DNA of 64,000 bases from contig NZ_JACBZH010000001.1 in the NCBI RefSeq assembly GCF_013407855.1, positions 4,712,001 through 4,776,000 on the forward strand, written 5' to 3'. This DNA is from Actinopolymorpha rutila (GTDB lineage Bacteria > Actinomycetota > Actinomycetes > Propionibacteriales > Actinopolymorphaceae). The translations under genes were made by a program, and so were the position numbers. Positions 38,568-46,709 of the stretch are shown piece after piece. The notes beneath the pieces were generated by a model, which saw nothing but the letters and a program-made list of their open reading frames with translations, ran no database searches and was not told the DNA's origin. Positions within the stretch are counted from its first letter, which is position 1. Each line of letters begins with the position of its first letter.

Positions 38568-39929
38568 ATGCGACTGGCGCACGGAAGCATCAGCGACGCC
38601 CGGCTACCGGACGTCGGCATGCGGGCGGTGTTCGGCCTGGACGCCCGCCGGCAGCGCTACCTGGACGTCGAGGCGGAGCTGGCGCGGGCACAGGCCGAGG
38701 TCGGCCTCGTGCCCGGGGACGCCGCCGAGGCCATCGCCGCGAGCGCCCGGCTCGAGCTGCTGGACCCGGACCGGCTGGCCGCCGAGCAGGATCGCACCGG
38801 CCATCTGATGATGCCGATCATCGCCGAGCTGTCCAGGGTGACCGGCGAACCCCACGGCGGCTGGGTGCACTGGGGCGCCACCACACAGAACATCCAGCAG
38901 ACCGGCGACGTACTCGGCGTCCGCTCCGCGCACGCCGTCGTCACCGACCTGGTGCTCGACGTGCTGGCCACCCTGGCCGACCTCGCCGACACCCACGCCG
39001 ACACCGTGATGGCGGGACGTACGCACGCACAGCAGGCGGTGCCGATCACGTTCGGGTTCAAGGTGGCGGCCTGGATCGACCCGATGTTGCGCCACCTGGA
39101 ACGCCTGGAGCAGCTGGGCGACCGGCTGTTCACCGCCATGGCCGGCGGCGCCACCGGGACGTTCGCCGCCATGGGACCGCAGGGGCCGCGGGTCCAGGAG
39201 GTACTCGCCCGCAGGCTGGGGCTGCACAGCATGCCCGTGCCGTCGCGGAACATCGCCGACCCGTTCGCCGAACTCGTCTCGGTCCTGGCGCTGCTGTCGG
39301 CCACCGGCTCCGTGATCGCCGAAGAGATCGCACGGCTGGCCGCGGTCGAGTTCGGTGAACTGGCCGAGACCCTTCCGCCCGGCGACGTGGGCAGCTCGAC
39401 CATGCCGCAGAAGCACAACTCCAAGCTGTGCATGGACATCGTCACCATCGGCGGCCAGCTACGGGCTCTGGTGCCGTTGGCTCTGGAGGCGATGATCCAT
39501 CCGCACGAGGTCGACGGCGCACGGGTGGCGATGATGGACGAGGCCGTCGAGCAGTCGCTGTTCCTCACCGCCGACGCCCTGGTCCGGCTGCGCGACGTCC
39601 TCGGCGGGCTCCAGGTGTTCCCCGACCGGATGAGCCGCAACCTCGGGCTCACCGGCGGGGCGATCATGGCCGAGGCGGTGATGATGGCCCTCGCCGACGC
39701 GCTCGGCCGGCAGCGCGCGCACGACGTCGTCCACCACGCGGCCGGGGTGGCGGCCACCACCGACCGTACGTTCGCCGAGGTGGTGGCGCAGGACCCGCGG
39801 GTCGGCGGTCGGCTCACCGAAGCCCGGATCGAGGCCCTTCTCGACCCGGGCACGCACACCGGACACAGCGGTGAGATCGCGCGGCGCACGGCGGCCCGTG
39901 CCCGGACGGTGATCACGACCCGGCGGTAG
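38568..39929 (+). CDS. Adenylosuccinate lyase-family protein (PurB/PcaB-like)
   Basis: A 453-residue enzyme of the fumarase/aspartase superfamily. It has the superfamily signature GSSTMPQKHN with the catalytic Ser, and the regions HWGATTQNIQ and GRTHAQQAVP. The length and the C-terminal part resemble 3-carboxy-cis,cis-muconate lactonising enzyme (PcaB) as much as PurB, but there are no protocatechuate genes nearby, so the substrate is open. GGAGG precedes the ATG by six bases. Convergent with manA, 3 bp between stops. Confidence 0.85.
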   Translation: MRLAHGSISDARLPDVGMRAVFGLDARRQRYLDVEAELARAQAEVGLVPGDAAEAIAASARLELLDPDRLAAEQDRTGHLMMPIIAELSRVTGEPHGGWVHWGATTQNIQQTGDVLGVRSAHAVVTDLVLDVLATLADLADTHADTVMAGRTHAQQAVPITFGFKVAAWIDPMLRHLERLEQLGDRLFTAMAGGATGTFAAMGPQGPRVQEVLARRLGLHSMPVPSRNIADPFAELVSVLALLSATGSVIAEEIARLAAVEFGELAETLPPGDVGSSTMPQKHNSKLCMDIVTIGGQLRALVPLALEAMIHPHEVDGARVAMMDEAVEQSLFLTADALVRLRDVLGGLQVFPDRMSRNLGLTGGAIMAEAVMMALADALGRQRAHDVVHHAAGVAATTDRTFAEVVAQDPRVGGRLTEARIEALLDPGTHTGHSGEIARRTAARARTVITTRR

Positions 39930-39932
39930 GAG

Positions 39933-41096
39933 TCAGCCGATGCCGGCGGTGGCCCGGAACACGACGCCATCCCCGGCCAGGGTGACCGGCCCCTCGGCGG
40001 CACCGGCCCAGGCCGACCGGCCCGGCGTGAGGTCGACCTTGCCGGTCTCTCCGCGGGCGGCGACCGCGCCCTCGACGCACAGCAGGATCTGCGGACCGGC
40101 GGGGTCGAGGGTGACCTCCGTACCACCGGTGACCACGTGCCGGGACAGCCGGAACTCGTCGGCCGGCGTGGCATAGCGGCCCTCGTCGTCGGCGCGGAGG
40201 ATCTCCGCCGGCCGGGGCGTGAAGTCGAGGATCCGCAGCAGCTCGGGAAGATCGATGTGCTTGCTGGTCAGCCCGCCGCGCAGGACGTTGTCGGAGTTGG
40301 CGAGGATCTCCACGCCGAGCCCGTGGACGTACGCGTGCAGGTTGCCCGCCGGGAGGTACAACGCCTCACCGGGGGCGAGCCGGACGTGGTTGAGCAGCAG
40401 CGCGGCCACCACCCCGGCGTCGCCGGGGTACCTCTCCCCCAGGCGGGAGGCCAGCCCGGCGGCCGGCTCGGTGCGGCCGGCGCAGGCGGCCACCACGGCG
40501 TCGACCACCGCCCGCCGGCGGTCGGCCGGCGCCGTCATCAGCATGGTGAACGCCGCCCGGACGCCCTCCTCGTCGGGCTGCTCGCGCAGCTGGGCCAGGA
40601 GGGGTTCGAGCTCGCGGACGCCGAACGCGCCGACCACCTCCAGCGTCTCCGCCGGCGGCCGGAACCCGACCAGCGCCTCGAAGTCGGTGAGCGCGCAGAT
40701 CAGCTCGGGCTTGGCGTCGCCGTCCTTGTAGTTGCGGTGCGGTGCCGACAGCGGGATGCCGTCGGCGTTCTCGCGTTCGAAGCCCGCCTTGGCCTGCGCG
40801 GGGTCGGGGTGCGCCTGCAGCGACAGGGGGTTCTCCGCCGCCAGCACCTTGAGCAGGAACGGCAGCCGCGGCCCAAACTCACGTACGCAGGGCGAACCCA
40901 GCTCGCCCTCCGGGTCGGCACTGATCAGGTCGAGGAGGGTCTGCGCCTTCCCGACCAGACCGGACGGCGATCCCGGGTGCGCGCCCATCCACAACTCGGC
41001 CTGTGGCTCACCGGTCGGCTTGACGCCGAGCATGGCGGGGATCGCGGTCGGCGAACCCCAGGCGTACGGACGGATCGGGTTGTCGAGCAGCTGCAT
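39933..41096 (-). CDS. manA: Mannose-6-phosphate isomerase, class I
   Basis: Interconverts fructose-6-phosphate and mannose-6-phosphate, the first step towards GDP-mannose. The 387-residue protein has the zinc site residues in SLQAHPDP, KPEL and the motif NLHAYVHGLGVEILANSDN, and the N-terminal NPIRPYAWGS. Full length for a class I enzyme. Last gene of the apparent operon manB-Trm112-SIS-manA. The ATG at 41096 is conserved in the family; the frame extends upstream as antisense noise. Confidence 0.96.
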   Translation of the reverse strand: MQLLDNPIRPYAWGSPTAIPAMLGVKPTGEPQAELWMGAHPGSPSGLVGKAQTLLDLISADPEGELGSPCVREFGPRLPFLLKVLAAENPLSLQAHPDPAQAKAGFERENADGIPLSAPHRNYKDGDAKPELICALTDFEALVGFRPPAETLEVVGAFGVRELEPLLAQLREQPDEEGVRAAFTMLMTAPADRRRAVVDAVVAACAGRTEPAAGLASRLGERYPGDAGVVAALLLNHVRLAPGEALYLPAGNLHAYVHGLGVEILANSDNVLRGGLTSKHIDLPELLRILDFTPRPAEILRADDEGRYATPADEFRLSRHVVTGGTEVTLDPAGPQILLCVEGAVAARGETGKVDLTPGRSAWAGAAEGPVTLAGDGVVFRATAGIG

Positions 41097-41140
41097 GACG
41101 TCCTCAGGTAGTGGCCGGTCGAAGAGGGTGCCTGGCCGGC

Positions 41141-42190
41141 TCAGGTGGATGGGGAGTAGCGGCCCAGGCCGACCGCGAGATAGACGGCGGCGTAGGTGCC
41201 GAGCGACTGGAGGGCGGCGTACCTCGCCACCTCCGGTCCTTCGTTCCAGCGCAGGGTGCGCACGTGGAGTCCGCGGGACTCGGCAGCGGCGAGCAACCGG
41301 CCCCGGGCCTCCCGGATCGAGGGCTGCTCGGCTCCGTCGTCGAGCACGAACAGCGCCGGGCGCAGCGCGGCCGTGCCCCCTTCGGCGAACGGGTCGCTGA
41401 ACGGGTCGGCGAACAGGTCCCGCGGCTCTGCACCCTCCAGGACCGGCATCAGGTGGTCGGCATCGGCCGCCAGCGCCGGCCGGTTGGAGGCCCGGCGCAG
41501 CGTCTCCACCACCCGGCGGGCGGCACGGGCCGCGAGCACGGAACCACCCCAGATGAGCGGCAGGGCGTCGGCGAGCACGAGGGCCAGGTCCTTGGCGGGG
41601 TTGGCGGCCAGGTCGGCGTGCGGCGAGCAGCGCGACGCCACCTCGTCCAGCGCCAGGGCCACCGACTCCGCCGACACCTCGGGGCCTAGCTCGACCACGT
41701 GCAGAAGCTGGAGTACGACGACGGCCAGGGCCAGCGGGTCGCCGGTCTGCGCGGGGATCAGTGTGGTGTCGCGGCCCTGCCCCGCCTCGGCCAGCGTCGA
41801 CTCGCCCGGACAGGCCAGGAAGACCGTGGTCCCCCGGCGTACGGCGTCGTGTACCGCCGAGGCCGTCTCGGCGTCCCCACCGCGGGGAGCGAGCACCACC
41901 ACGAGGTCCAGCGCACCCACCCAGCCGGGCAGGCCCGGGCCGGGCCAGGCGACGAACGGCACCGGGCACCACGGCTCCAGCACGGCCCGCAGCAGGCGGG
42001 CGTCGGCACCGACGGCGACCACGGCACGCGGGCGGCCGGCGCCCCGGAGGCGGTCCTCGACGCCCTTGGCGGCCTCGGCCTCCCGGCGGACCCGGGCACC
42101 GGCCTCGGCGAGGTCACGCAGCGCGGTGTCGGCACGGGCCAGCTCCGCCTCGTCGTCGAGGAGGCCGTCGTCGAAGTGTTCGGCGCTCAC
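41141..42190 (-). CDS. SIS-domain protein, PGI/PMI-like
   Basis: The 349-residue protein has a tandem SIS-like alpha/beta fold with the C-terminal region typical of bifunctional phosphoglucose/phosphomannose isomerases (ESRGLHVRTLRWNEG and LQSLGTYAAVYLAVGLGRY). Standing between Trm112-like and manA genes, it is the conserved actinobacterial member of this cluster, likely an isomerase or sensor of sugar phosphates; the active-site residues are not clear to me. GTG start. Confidence 0.78.
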   Translation of the reverse strand: MSAEHFDDGLLDDEAELARADTALRDLAEAGARVRREAEAAKGVEDRLRGAGRPRAVVAVGADARLLRAVLEPWCPVPFVAWPGPGLPGWVGALDLVVVLAPRGGDAETASAVHDAVRRGTTVFLACPGESTLAEAGQGRDTTLIPAQTGDPLALAVVVLQLLHVVELGPEVSAESVALALDEVASRCSPHADLAANPAKDLALVLADALPLIWGGSVLAARAARRVVETLRRASNRPALAADADHLMPVLEGAEPRDLFADPFSDPFAEGGTAALRPALFVLDDGAEQPSIREARGRLLAAAESRGLHVRTLRWNEGPEVARYAALQSLGTYAAVYLAVGLGRYSPST

Positions 42191-42196
42191 GTTGGT

Positions 42197-42454
42197 TCAA
42201 GCGTCGGTGGCCGTCGGGGAGTTCCCGTCGGTGGGGCCGGCGTCCGAACCGGACTCGCCCGCGGACGCGCTGGCGCCGGAGTCGGGCCGGCGGGCCTCGT
42301 CGACGAGCAGCACCGGGATGTCGTCGCGCACGGGGTAGGCCAGCCCGCAGGCGGCGTTGGTGCAGACCAGCTCCGAAGCTGCGTCGTCGGGGTGCAGCGG
42401 GGAACGACAGGCCGGGCAGGCCAGGATCTCCAGCAGCGCGGGGTTGAGATTCAC
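42197..42454 (-). CDS. Trm112-family zinc-binding protein
   Basis: An 85-residue protein with CPAC and CTNAAC zinc-ligand pairs and the segment AYPVRDDIPVLLVDEA that defines the Trm112/YcaR family. The last 30 residues are Ser/Gly/Asp-rich and disordered. In other organisms Trm112 activates methyltransferases; in actinobacteria the small protein is always near manB and SIS genes. GTG start, seven bases before the SIS gene on the same strand. Confidence 0.9.
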   Translation of the reverse strand: MNLNPALLEILACPACRSPLHPDDAASELVCTNAACGLAYPVRDDIPVLLVDEARRPDSGASASAGESGSDAGPTDGNSPTATDA

Positions 42455-42479
42455 CTGTGGTCCCTTCGGTGGTGCGGCC

Positions 42480-43868
42480 TCACGCGTTCACGGTGCCGCG
42501 GACGAGGCCGAGGACCCCGTCGCGCAGGCGTTCCATCGTCGCCTGGTCGGCCGCCTCCGCGTTGAGCCGGAGCACCGGCTCGGTGTTGGACGGGCGGAGG
42601 TTGAACCACCAGTCGGCGTGCTCAACCGTAAGCCCATCCAACTCGTCGACGGTCACGCCCACCCGGTCGGCGTAGGCGGCCTTCACCCGCGCCATCGTGG
42701 CGGCCTGGTCGTCGACCCGGCTGTTGATCTCGCCGGAGGCAGCGTACCGCTCGTACTCGTCCAGCAGGTCCGACAGCGGCCGGTCCTGCTCCCCCAGCGC
42801 GGCCAGCGTGTGCAGGGCGGCGAGCAGCCCCGAGTCGGCGCGCCAGAAGTCCCGGAAGTAGAAGTGCGCGGAGTGCTCGCCGCCGAACACCGCACCCGTA
42901 CGCGCCATCGTTGCCTTGATGAAGGAGTGGCCGACGCGTTCGCGCACCGGCTTGCCGCCGTGCTCGCGGACGATCTCCGGCACCGCCCGGGACGTGATCA
43001 GGTTGTGGATGATCGTCGCCCCGGGCTCCCGGGCCAGCTCGCGGACCGCGATCAGGGCGGTGATCGCCGACGGCGAGACCGACCGCGCGTTCTCGTCGAT
43101 CACCCAGCAGCGGTCGGCGTCGCCGTCGAACGCCAGGCCGATGTCGGCGCCCACCTCGCGCACCTTTGCCTGCAGGTCGAGCAGGTTGGCCGGCTCGATC
43201 GGGTTGGCCTCGTGGTTGGGGAACGTGCCGTCCAGCTCGAAATACATCGGCACCAGGTCGATCGGCAGCCCCTCGAACACCGCGGGCACGGTCAGCCCGG
43301 CCATGCCGTTGCCGGCGTCGACTGCGACCGTGAGCCGCCGGATGCCGGACAGGTCGACCAGCCCGCGCAGGTGGCGGGCGTACGCGGAGAGCAGGTCGCG
43401 GCGCTCGACCTTCCCGGCCGGTACGACGTCCCCGTCCAGGTCCTGGTCGTCCTGGTGGCCCTTCCGGGCCTGCTCCACCAGCGACCGCAGCCGGGCCAGC
43501 CCGGTCTCCTGCCCGACCGGCGCCGCGCCTGCCCGGCACAGCTTGATCCCGCCGTAGTCCGGCGGGTTGTGGCTCGCGGTGAACATCGCACCGGGCAGGT
43601 CGAGGTGGCCGCTGGCGAAGTACAGCTCGTCGGTGGAGGCCAGGCCGATGTCGACGACATCGCAGCCGCGGCTGGTCACGCCCGCGGCGAACGCCTCGGC
43701 CAGCTCCGGTGAGGCCACCCGCATGTCGCGGCCGACCACCACGGCGGCCGGCCGGTCGAGCACCTCGACGTAGGCCTCGCCGATCGTCCGCACGAGGTCG
43801 GCGTCGAGGTCGTCCGGCACGACTCCGCGGATGTCGTACGCCTTGAAGATCTTCTCCGGGTCAGACAC
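42480..43868 (-). CDS. manB: Phosphomannomutase/phosphoglucomutase
   Basis: Converts mannose-6-phosphate to mannose-1-phosphate. The 462-residue protein has all four alpha-phosphohexomutase signatures: the catalytic Ser loop TASHNPPDYGG, the metal site DGDADRC, the sugar loop GGEHSAH and the phosphate loop RPSNTEPVLRLN. The start was placed at GTG 43868 (VSDPEKIFKAYDIRG); the open frame to 43889 begins with TTG. First gene of the manB-Trm112-SIS-manA run. Confidence 0.95.
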   Translation of the reverse strand: MSDPEKIFKAYDIRGVVPDDLDADLVRTIGEAYVEVLDRPAAVVVGRDMRVASPELAEAFAAGVTSRGCDVVDIGLASTDELYFASGHLDLPGAMFTASHNPPDYGGIKLCRAGAAPVGQETGLARLRSLVEQARKGHQDDQDLDGDVVPAGKVERRDLLSAYARHLRGLVDLSGIRRLTVAVDAGNGMAGLTVPAVFEGLPIDLVPMYFELDGTFPNHEANPIEPANLLDLQAKVREVGADIGLAFDGDADRCWVIDENARSVSPSAITALIAVRELAREPGATIIHNLITSRAVPEIVREHGGKPVRERVGHSFIKATMARTGAVFGGEHSAHFYFRDFWRADSGLLAALHTLAALGEQDRPLSDLLDEYERYAASGEINSRVDDQAATMARVKAAYADRVGVTVDELDGLTVEHADWWFNLRPSNTEPVLRLNAEAADQATMERLRDGVLGLVRGTVNA

Positions 43869-43962
43869 CTGGCCACCATAACCGCGCAAACCGGTGCCAG
43901 GGGTGTAGCGCGCCGGTCACCCTGCGAAGTCTCCGACTGGGCTGTCCTCGGTGAGTGCCCGG

Positions 43963-44316
43963 TCAGGTGTTGTCGGGATTGCGCAGCACGCGCAGGTGGC
44001 CCCGCCGGCCCAGCTCGGCCGACGGCTCCGGAGCCGTGTCACGCGGGCGGGCCGCCTCGCGGACGGCGTTGGCCAGGGCCTCGAGATCGTCGGCGGAGGG
44101 GCGCAACGACTCCGGGTCGGGGGCGAGCCGGATGACCTCCCAGCCGCGCGGAACCGTGAGGCGTTCGGAGTGCTCGGAACACAGGTCGTAACAGTGCGGT
44201 TCCGCGTAGGTGGCGAGCGGCCCGAGCACGGCCGTGGAGTCGGCGTAGACGTAGGTGAGCGTCGTCACGGCAGGGCGCGAGCACGCCGTACGAGAACATT
44301 TCCTGAGCGTGCCCAC
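43963..44316 (-). CDS. DUF3499 zinc-binding protein
   Basis: A 117-residue protein with the family signature CSRTACSRPAV and CYDLCSEH, a four-Cys/His metal site, and the string TLTYVYADSTAVLGPLA. The family is actinobacterial and always next to manB and a metallopeptidase gene, as here. Function unknown. GTG at 44316 is preferred (VGTLRKCS); an upstream GTG at 44355 is possible. Confidence 0.85.
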   Translation of the reverse strand: MGTLRKCSRTACSRPAVTTLTYVYADSTAVLGPLATYAEPHCYDLCSEHSERLTVPRGWEVIRLAPDPESLRPSADDLEALANAVREAARPRDTAPEPSAELGRRGHLRVLRNPDNT

Positions 44317-44538
44317 GAGGTGGGATCGTACCGGTCCCCCGTCTCGGCGGACCACCTAACACGCTCATACCTGTCACAGACCGGCAAACCGGCCGGTTGC
44401 CGCCGGTCGGTCGGTACCGGACCGGGCATTTCCGGTCACTGTGCGTCGTACCGGACCGGAGGCGGGTCCCGCCGGCGCTGGGACCACGGCGAACCGGGCT
44501 CACCTGCGCGCCCCGGGACGCGGCCGCGGGACACGCCC

Positions 44539-44544
44539 TAAGCT
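44539..44544 (+). promoter_or_regulatory. -10 element of a leaderless transcript
   Basis: TAAGCT ends six bases before GTG 44551, with no ribosome binding site, the pattern of leaderless actinobacterial genes. Confidence 0.5.
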
Positions 44545-44550
44545 CGGATC

Positions 44551-45111
44551 GTGAGCGCACCCGAGGCACCAGACGACGCCGGTGCCGGCCGATCAGTACC
44601 CCCCACGGACCCGCCCGGATCCCCGCTACCGGCTGCCCAGGCCGAGTCCGACGCTCCCGCGGTCGGCGGGGCGAACGGACGGCCCACACGCCGCCGGGAC
44701 CGGCACGGACGGGGCATGCGCGGCCCGATCGCCGTACGCGGGCCGCTGGCGCCCGGCGGAGTGCCGATCGCCCGCAGTCGAGCCGAGCGATTCGACGAGT
44801 TCGTCCTGGACGCGGTGGAGGAGCTCGAACGCCGCTTCGCCACCGAGCTGGACGGCGTGGAGTTCGCGGTCGAGGACGTTCCGGACCCGCGCCGCGACCA
44901 CGGCCTGGTGGACATCCCGCTCGGCGCGGTGCTGGCGTCGTCCGAACGCGACGAACCGGCCCGGATCGTGGTCTACCGCCGCCCGATCGAGCTTCGGGCG
45001 GTCGGGATGTCGGAGTTGTCCGAACTCGTTCACGACGTCGTGGTCGAACAGGTCGCGGACCTGCTCGGGCTCGGGCCCGCCGACGTCGACCCGGACTACG
45101 GCGAGGAGTAG
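44551..45111 (+). CDS. Metallopeptidase-family (zincin-like, PF06262 type) protein
   Basis: A 186-residue protein with a disordered first 55 residues and a compact domain (about 75-186) of the family annotated as metallopeptidase. The expected HExxH helix reads VHDVVVEQVADLLG here, the form I associate with actinobacterial members, so peptidase activity is doubtful. It lies divergently to DUF3499 and manB, a conserved arrangement. Probably leaderless. Confidence 0.75.
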   Translation: MSAPEAPDDAGAGRSVPPTDPPGSPLPAAQAESDAPAVGGANGRPTRRRDRHGRGMRGPIAVRGPLAPGGVPIARSRAERFDEFVLDAVEELERRFATELDGVEFAVEDVPDPRRDHGLVDIPLGAVLASSERDEPARIVVYRRPIELRAVGMSELSELVHDVVVEQVADLLGLGPADVDPDYGEE

Positions 45112-45167
45112 CCCGGGAGGCCCCGCGGACGTGCCCTCGCCGGAGCGCGGCGGCGACGCCCGACCGG

Positions 45168-46709
45168 CTACTGGAACATCGGGTCGACGGTCTCCCGGAC
45201 CCCGATCCCCGCGCCGATGTCGGACCGTGCCGCCGGGCGCACCACGGTGGACTCGGCGGAGGTCAGCGGCCACGACGACGCCATCGGCCCGTCCGGGTCG
45301 TCCTCCACCCGCAGCCTGCTCCCGAACAACGGGCCGCCGCTGTCGGGCGTGACCACCACGGTGTAGCGGCTGACGTCCTTCGGCTCCAGCTTGGTCTCCA
45401 CCGTGCTGCCGGGGCGAACCGTCACCTTCGTCGAATCCACCTCGCGGCCGTCGTCGGAGTACAACCGCACCGAGGCGTTCACCGCCTGCTGGGAGGGGCT
45501 GGACAGCAACAGGCTGGCGGACTTGCCCTGGCCGGCATCGGTGGACGGCACCACGGCCGGCCCGGCCAGCGGACTGGACGCCGAGGAGTACGCCACGTCG
45601 TGCGGGTTCGAGCCGGAGCCGAAGACGCTTCGGACCGAGGCGGTGACGGGTACGTCCGACTCCACCCGCACCGCACCCGCCTGCTTGCGGAGTGCCTCCT
45701 GCAGGGGGATCTCCGCGACCGTGCCCGGCTTGACCTCCAGGTCGCCGAGCCCGGACGGGCGGAAGGTGCCGTCGGGGCCGAGCACGGAGAGGTTGACGCT
45801 GGCGGTGGAGTCCGCCGGGGCCACCACGCTGAGGACGCGATCGCCGTCACCGGGAGCGATGCCCGGCACGACCACCTGCTTGGCCGGTGACGTCGCCGAG
45901 GGAATCCAGTCGACACCCATCGCGGTGTCGGCGTTCTGCGCGTCGTTGCGCAGTGCCGCCGCGACCCGGCCGCGCTGGGCCACGACCTCGACCGCGAGCC
46001 GCTTGCTGGTGGGTGCCAGCTTGTCCAGTTCGACGACGGTCTGCCTGCCCGGCGCCACGGTGAGCCCGCGGGCGGCGTCGGCATCGACCTGGCCCTTCTC
46101 GTCGTACAGGCGCAGGTCGACCTGAGCCGAGCCCTCGTCGGAGTTGGTGAGGTAGAGGCGGCCGTGCTGGCCCAGCGCGCTGCCGGTGCCGACGAACCAG
46201 AACTGCGTGCCGGGCTGGGTGCACGGTGCCTCCGCCAGACCGCGCAGCGGGCCCGACCCGGACCGGGTGAGCTGGCCGGCGGCGGCTCCGGGGGCCACCG
46301 CACCCTGTGCGCGCACCAGCAGCGGCGGTGTGCCGTCCTTGCGAACGGAGTAGTCGGCCAGGCGTTCGCGCTGGTCGACCGAGGTCAGTGGCTTGGCCGA
46401 GCCAAGGGGTAGCAAGGCGAGCTTGCCGGGGGTGGCGGCGGCCCGCCGAGCGGCCTCCGCGCCCACGCCCGGGGCGTTTATCCGCGCCGGCGCGGACACC
46501 GCGGCCACTTCGGTGGCGCTCTCCGAGCGAACGTAGCGGGACTCCGGACACACCAGGGTCGCGCGGTCCACGGGGACCCGGGTGGGCCGGCCGGATGCCC
46601 GGGCCGGCTCGTCGGCCGAGGTCAGCGTCGGTCCGACCAGCGTCGCGCCGGCGACCAGTGCGGCCGCGGCGACCACGACGCCGCCGAGCCGGACGAAGGG
46701 GTTGCTCAT
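45168..46709 (-). CDS. DUF5719 secreted protein
   Basis: A 513-residue protein with an N-terminal membrane or signal helix (about 7-28, Ala/Val-rich) and a long beta-rich extracytoplasmic part of repeated about 90-residue units, belonging to the actinobacterial DUF5719 family. The ATG overlaps the stop of the big glycosyltransferase gene (ATGA), so the two are co-translated; the protein may assist or receive its product. No catalytic motif seen. Confidence 0.78.
   Translation of the reverse strand: MSNPFVRLGGVVVAAAALVAGATLVGPTLTSADEPARASGRPTRVPVDRATLVCPESRYVRSESATEVAAVSAPARINAPGVGAEAARRAAATPGKLALLPLGSAKPLTSVDQRERLADYSVRKDGTPPLLVRAQGAVAPGAAAGQLTRSGSGPLRGLAEAPCTQPGTQFWFVGTGSALGQHGRLYLTNSDEGSAQVDLRLYDEKGQVDADAARGLTVAPGRQTVVELDKLAPTSKRLAVEVVAQRGRVAAALRNDAQNADTAMGVDWIPSATSPAKQVVVPGIAPGDGDRVLSVVAPADSTASVNLSVLGPDGTFRPSGLGDLEVKPGTVAEIPLQEALRKQAGAVRVESDVPVTASVRSVFGSGSNPHDVAYSSASSPLAGPAVVPSTDAGQGKSASLLLSSPSQQAVNASVRLYSDDGREVDSTKVTVRPGSTVETKLEPKDVSRYTVVVTPDSGGPLFGSRLRVEDDPDGPMASSWPLTSAESTVVRPAARSDIGAGIGVRETVDPMFQ

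Noticed and set aside
44551..45111. Active zinc protease
   Set aside because: The HExxH motif expected for a zincin is absent (the helix reads VHDVVVEQV), so catalysis is not claimed.
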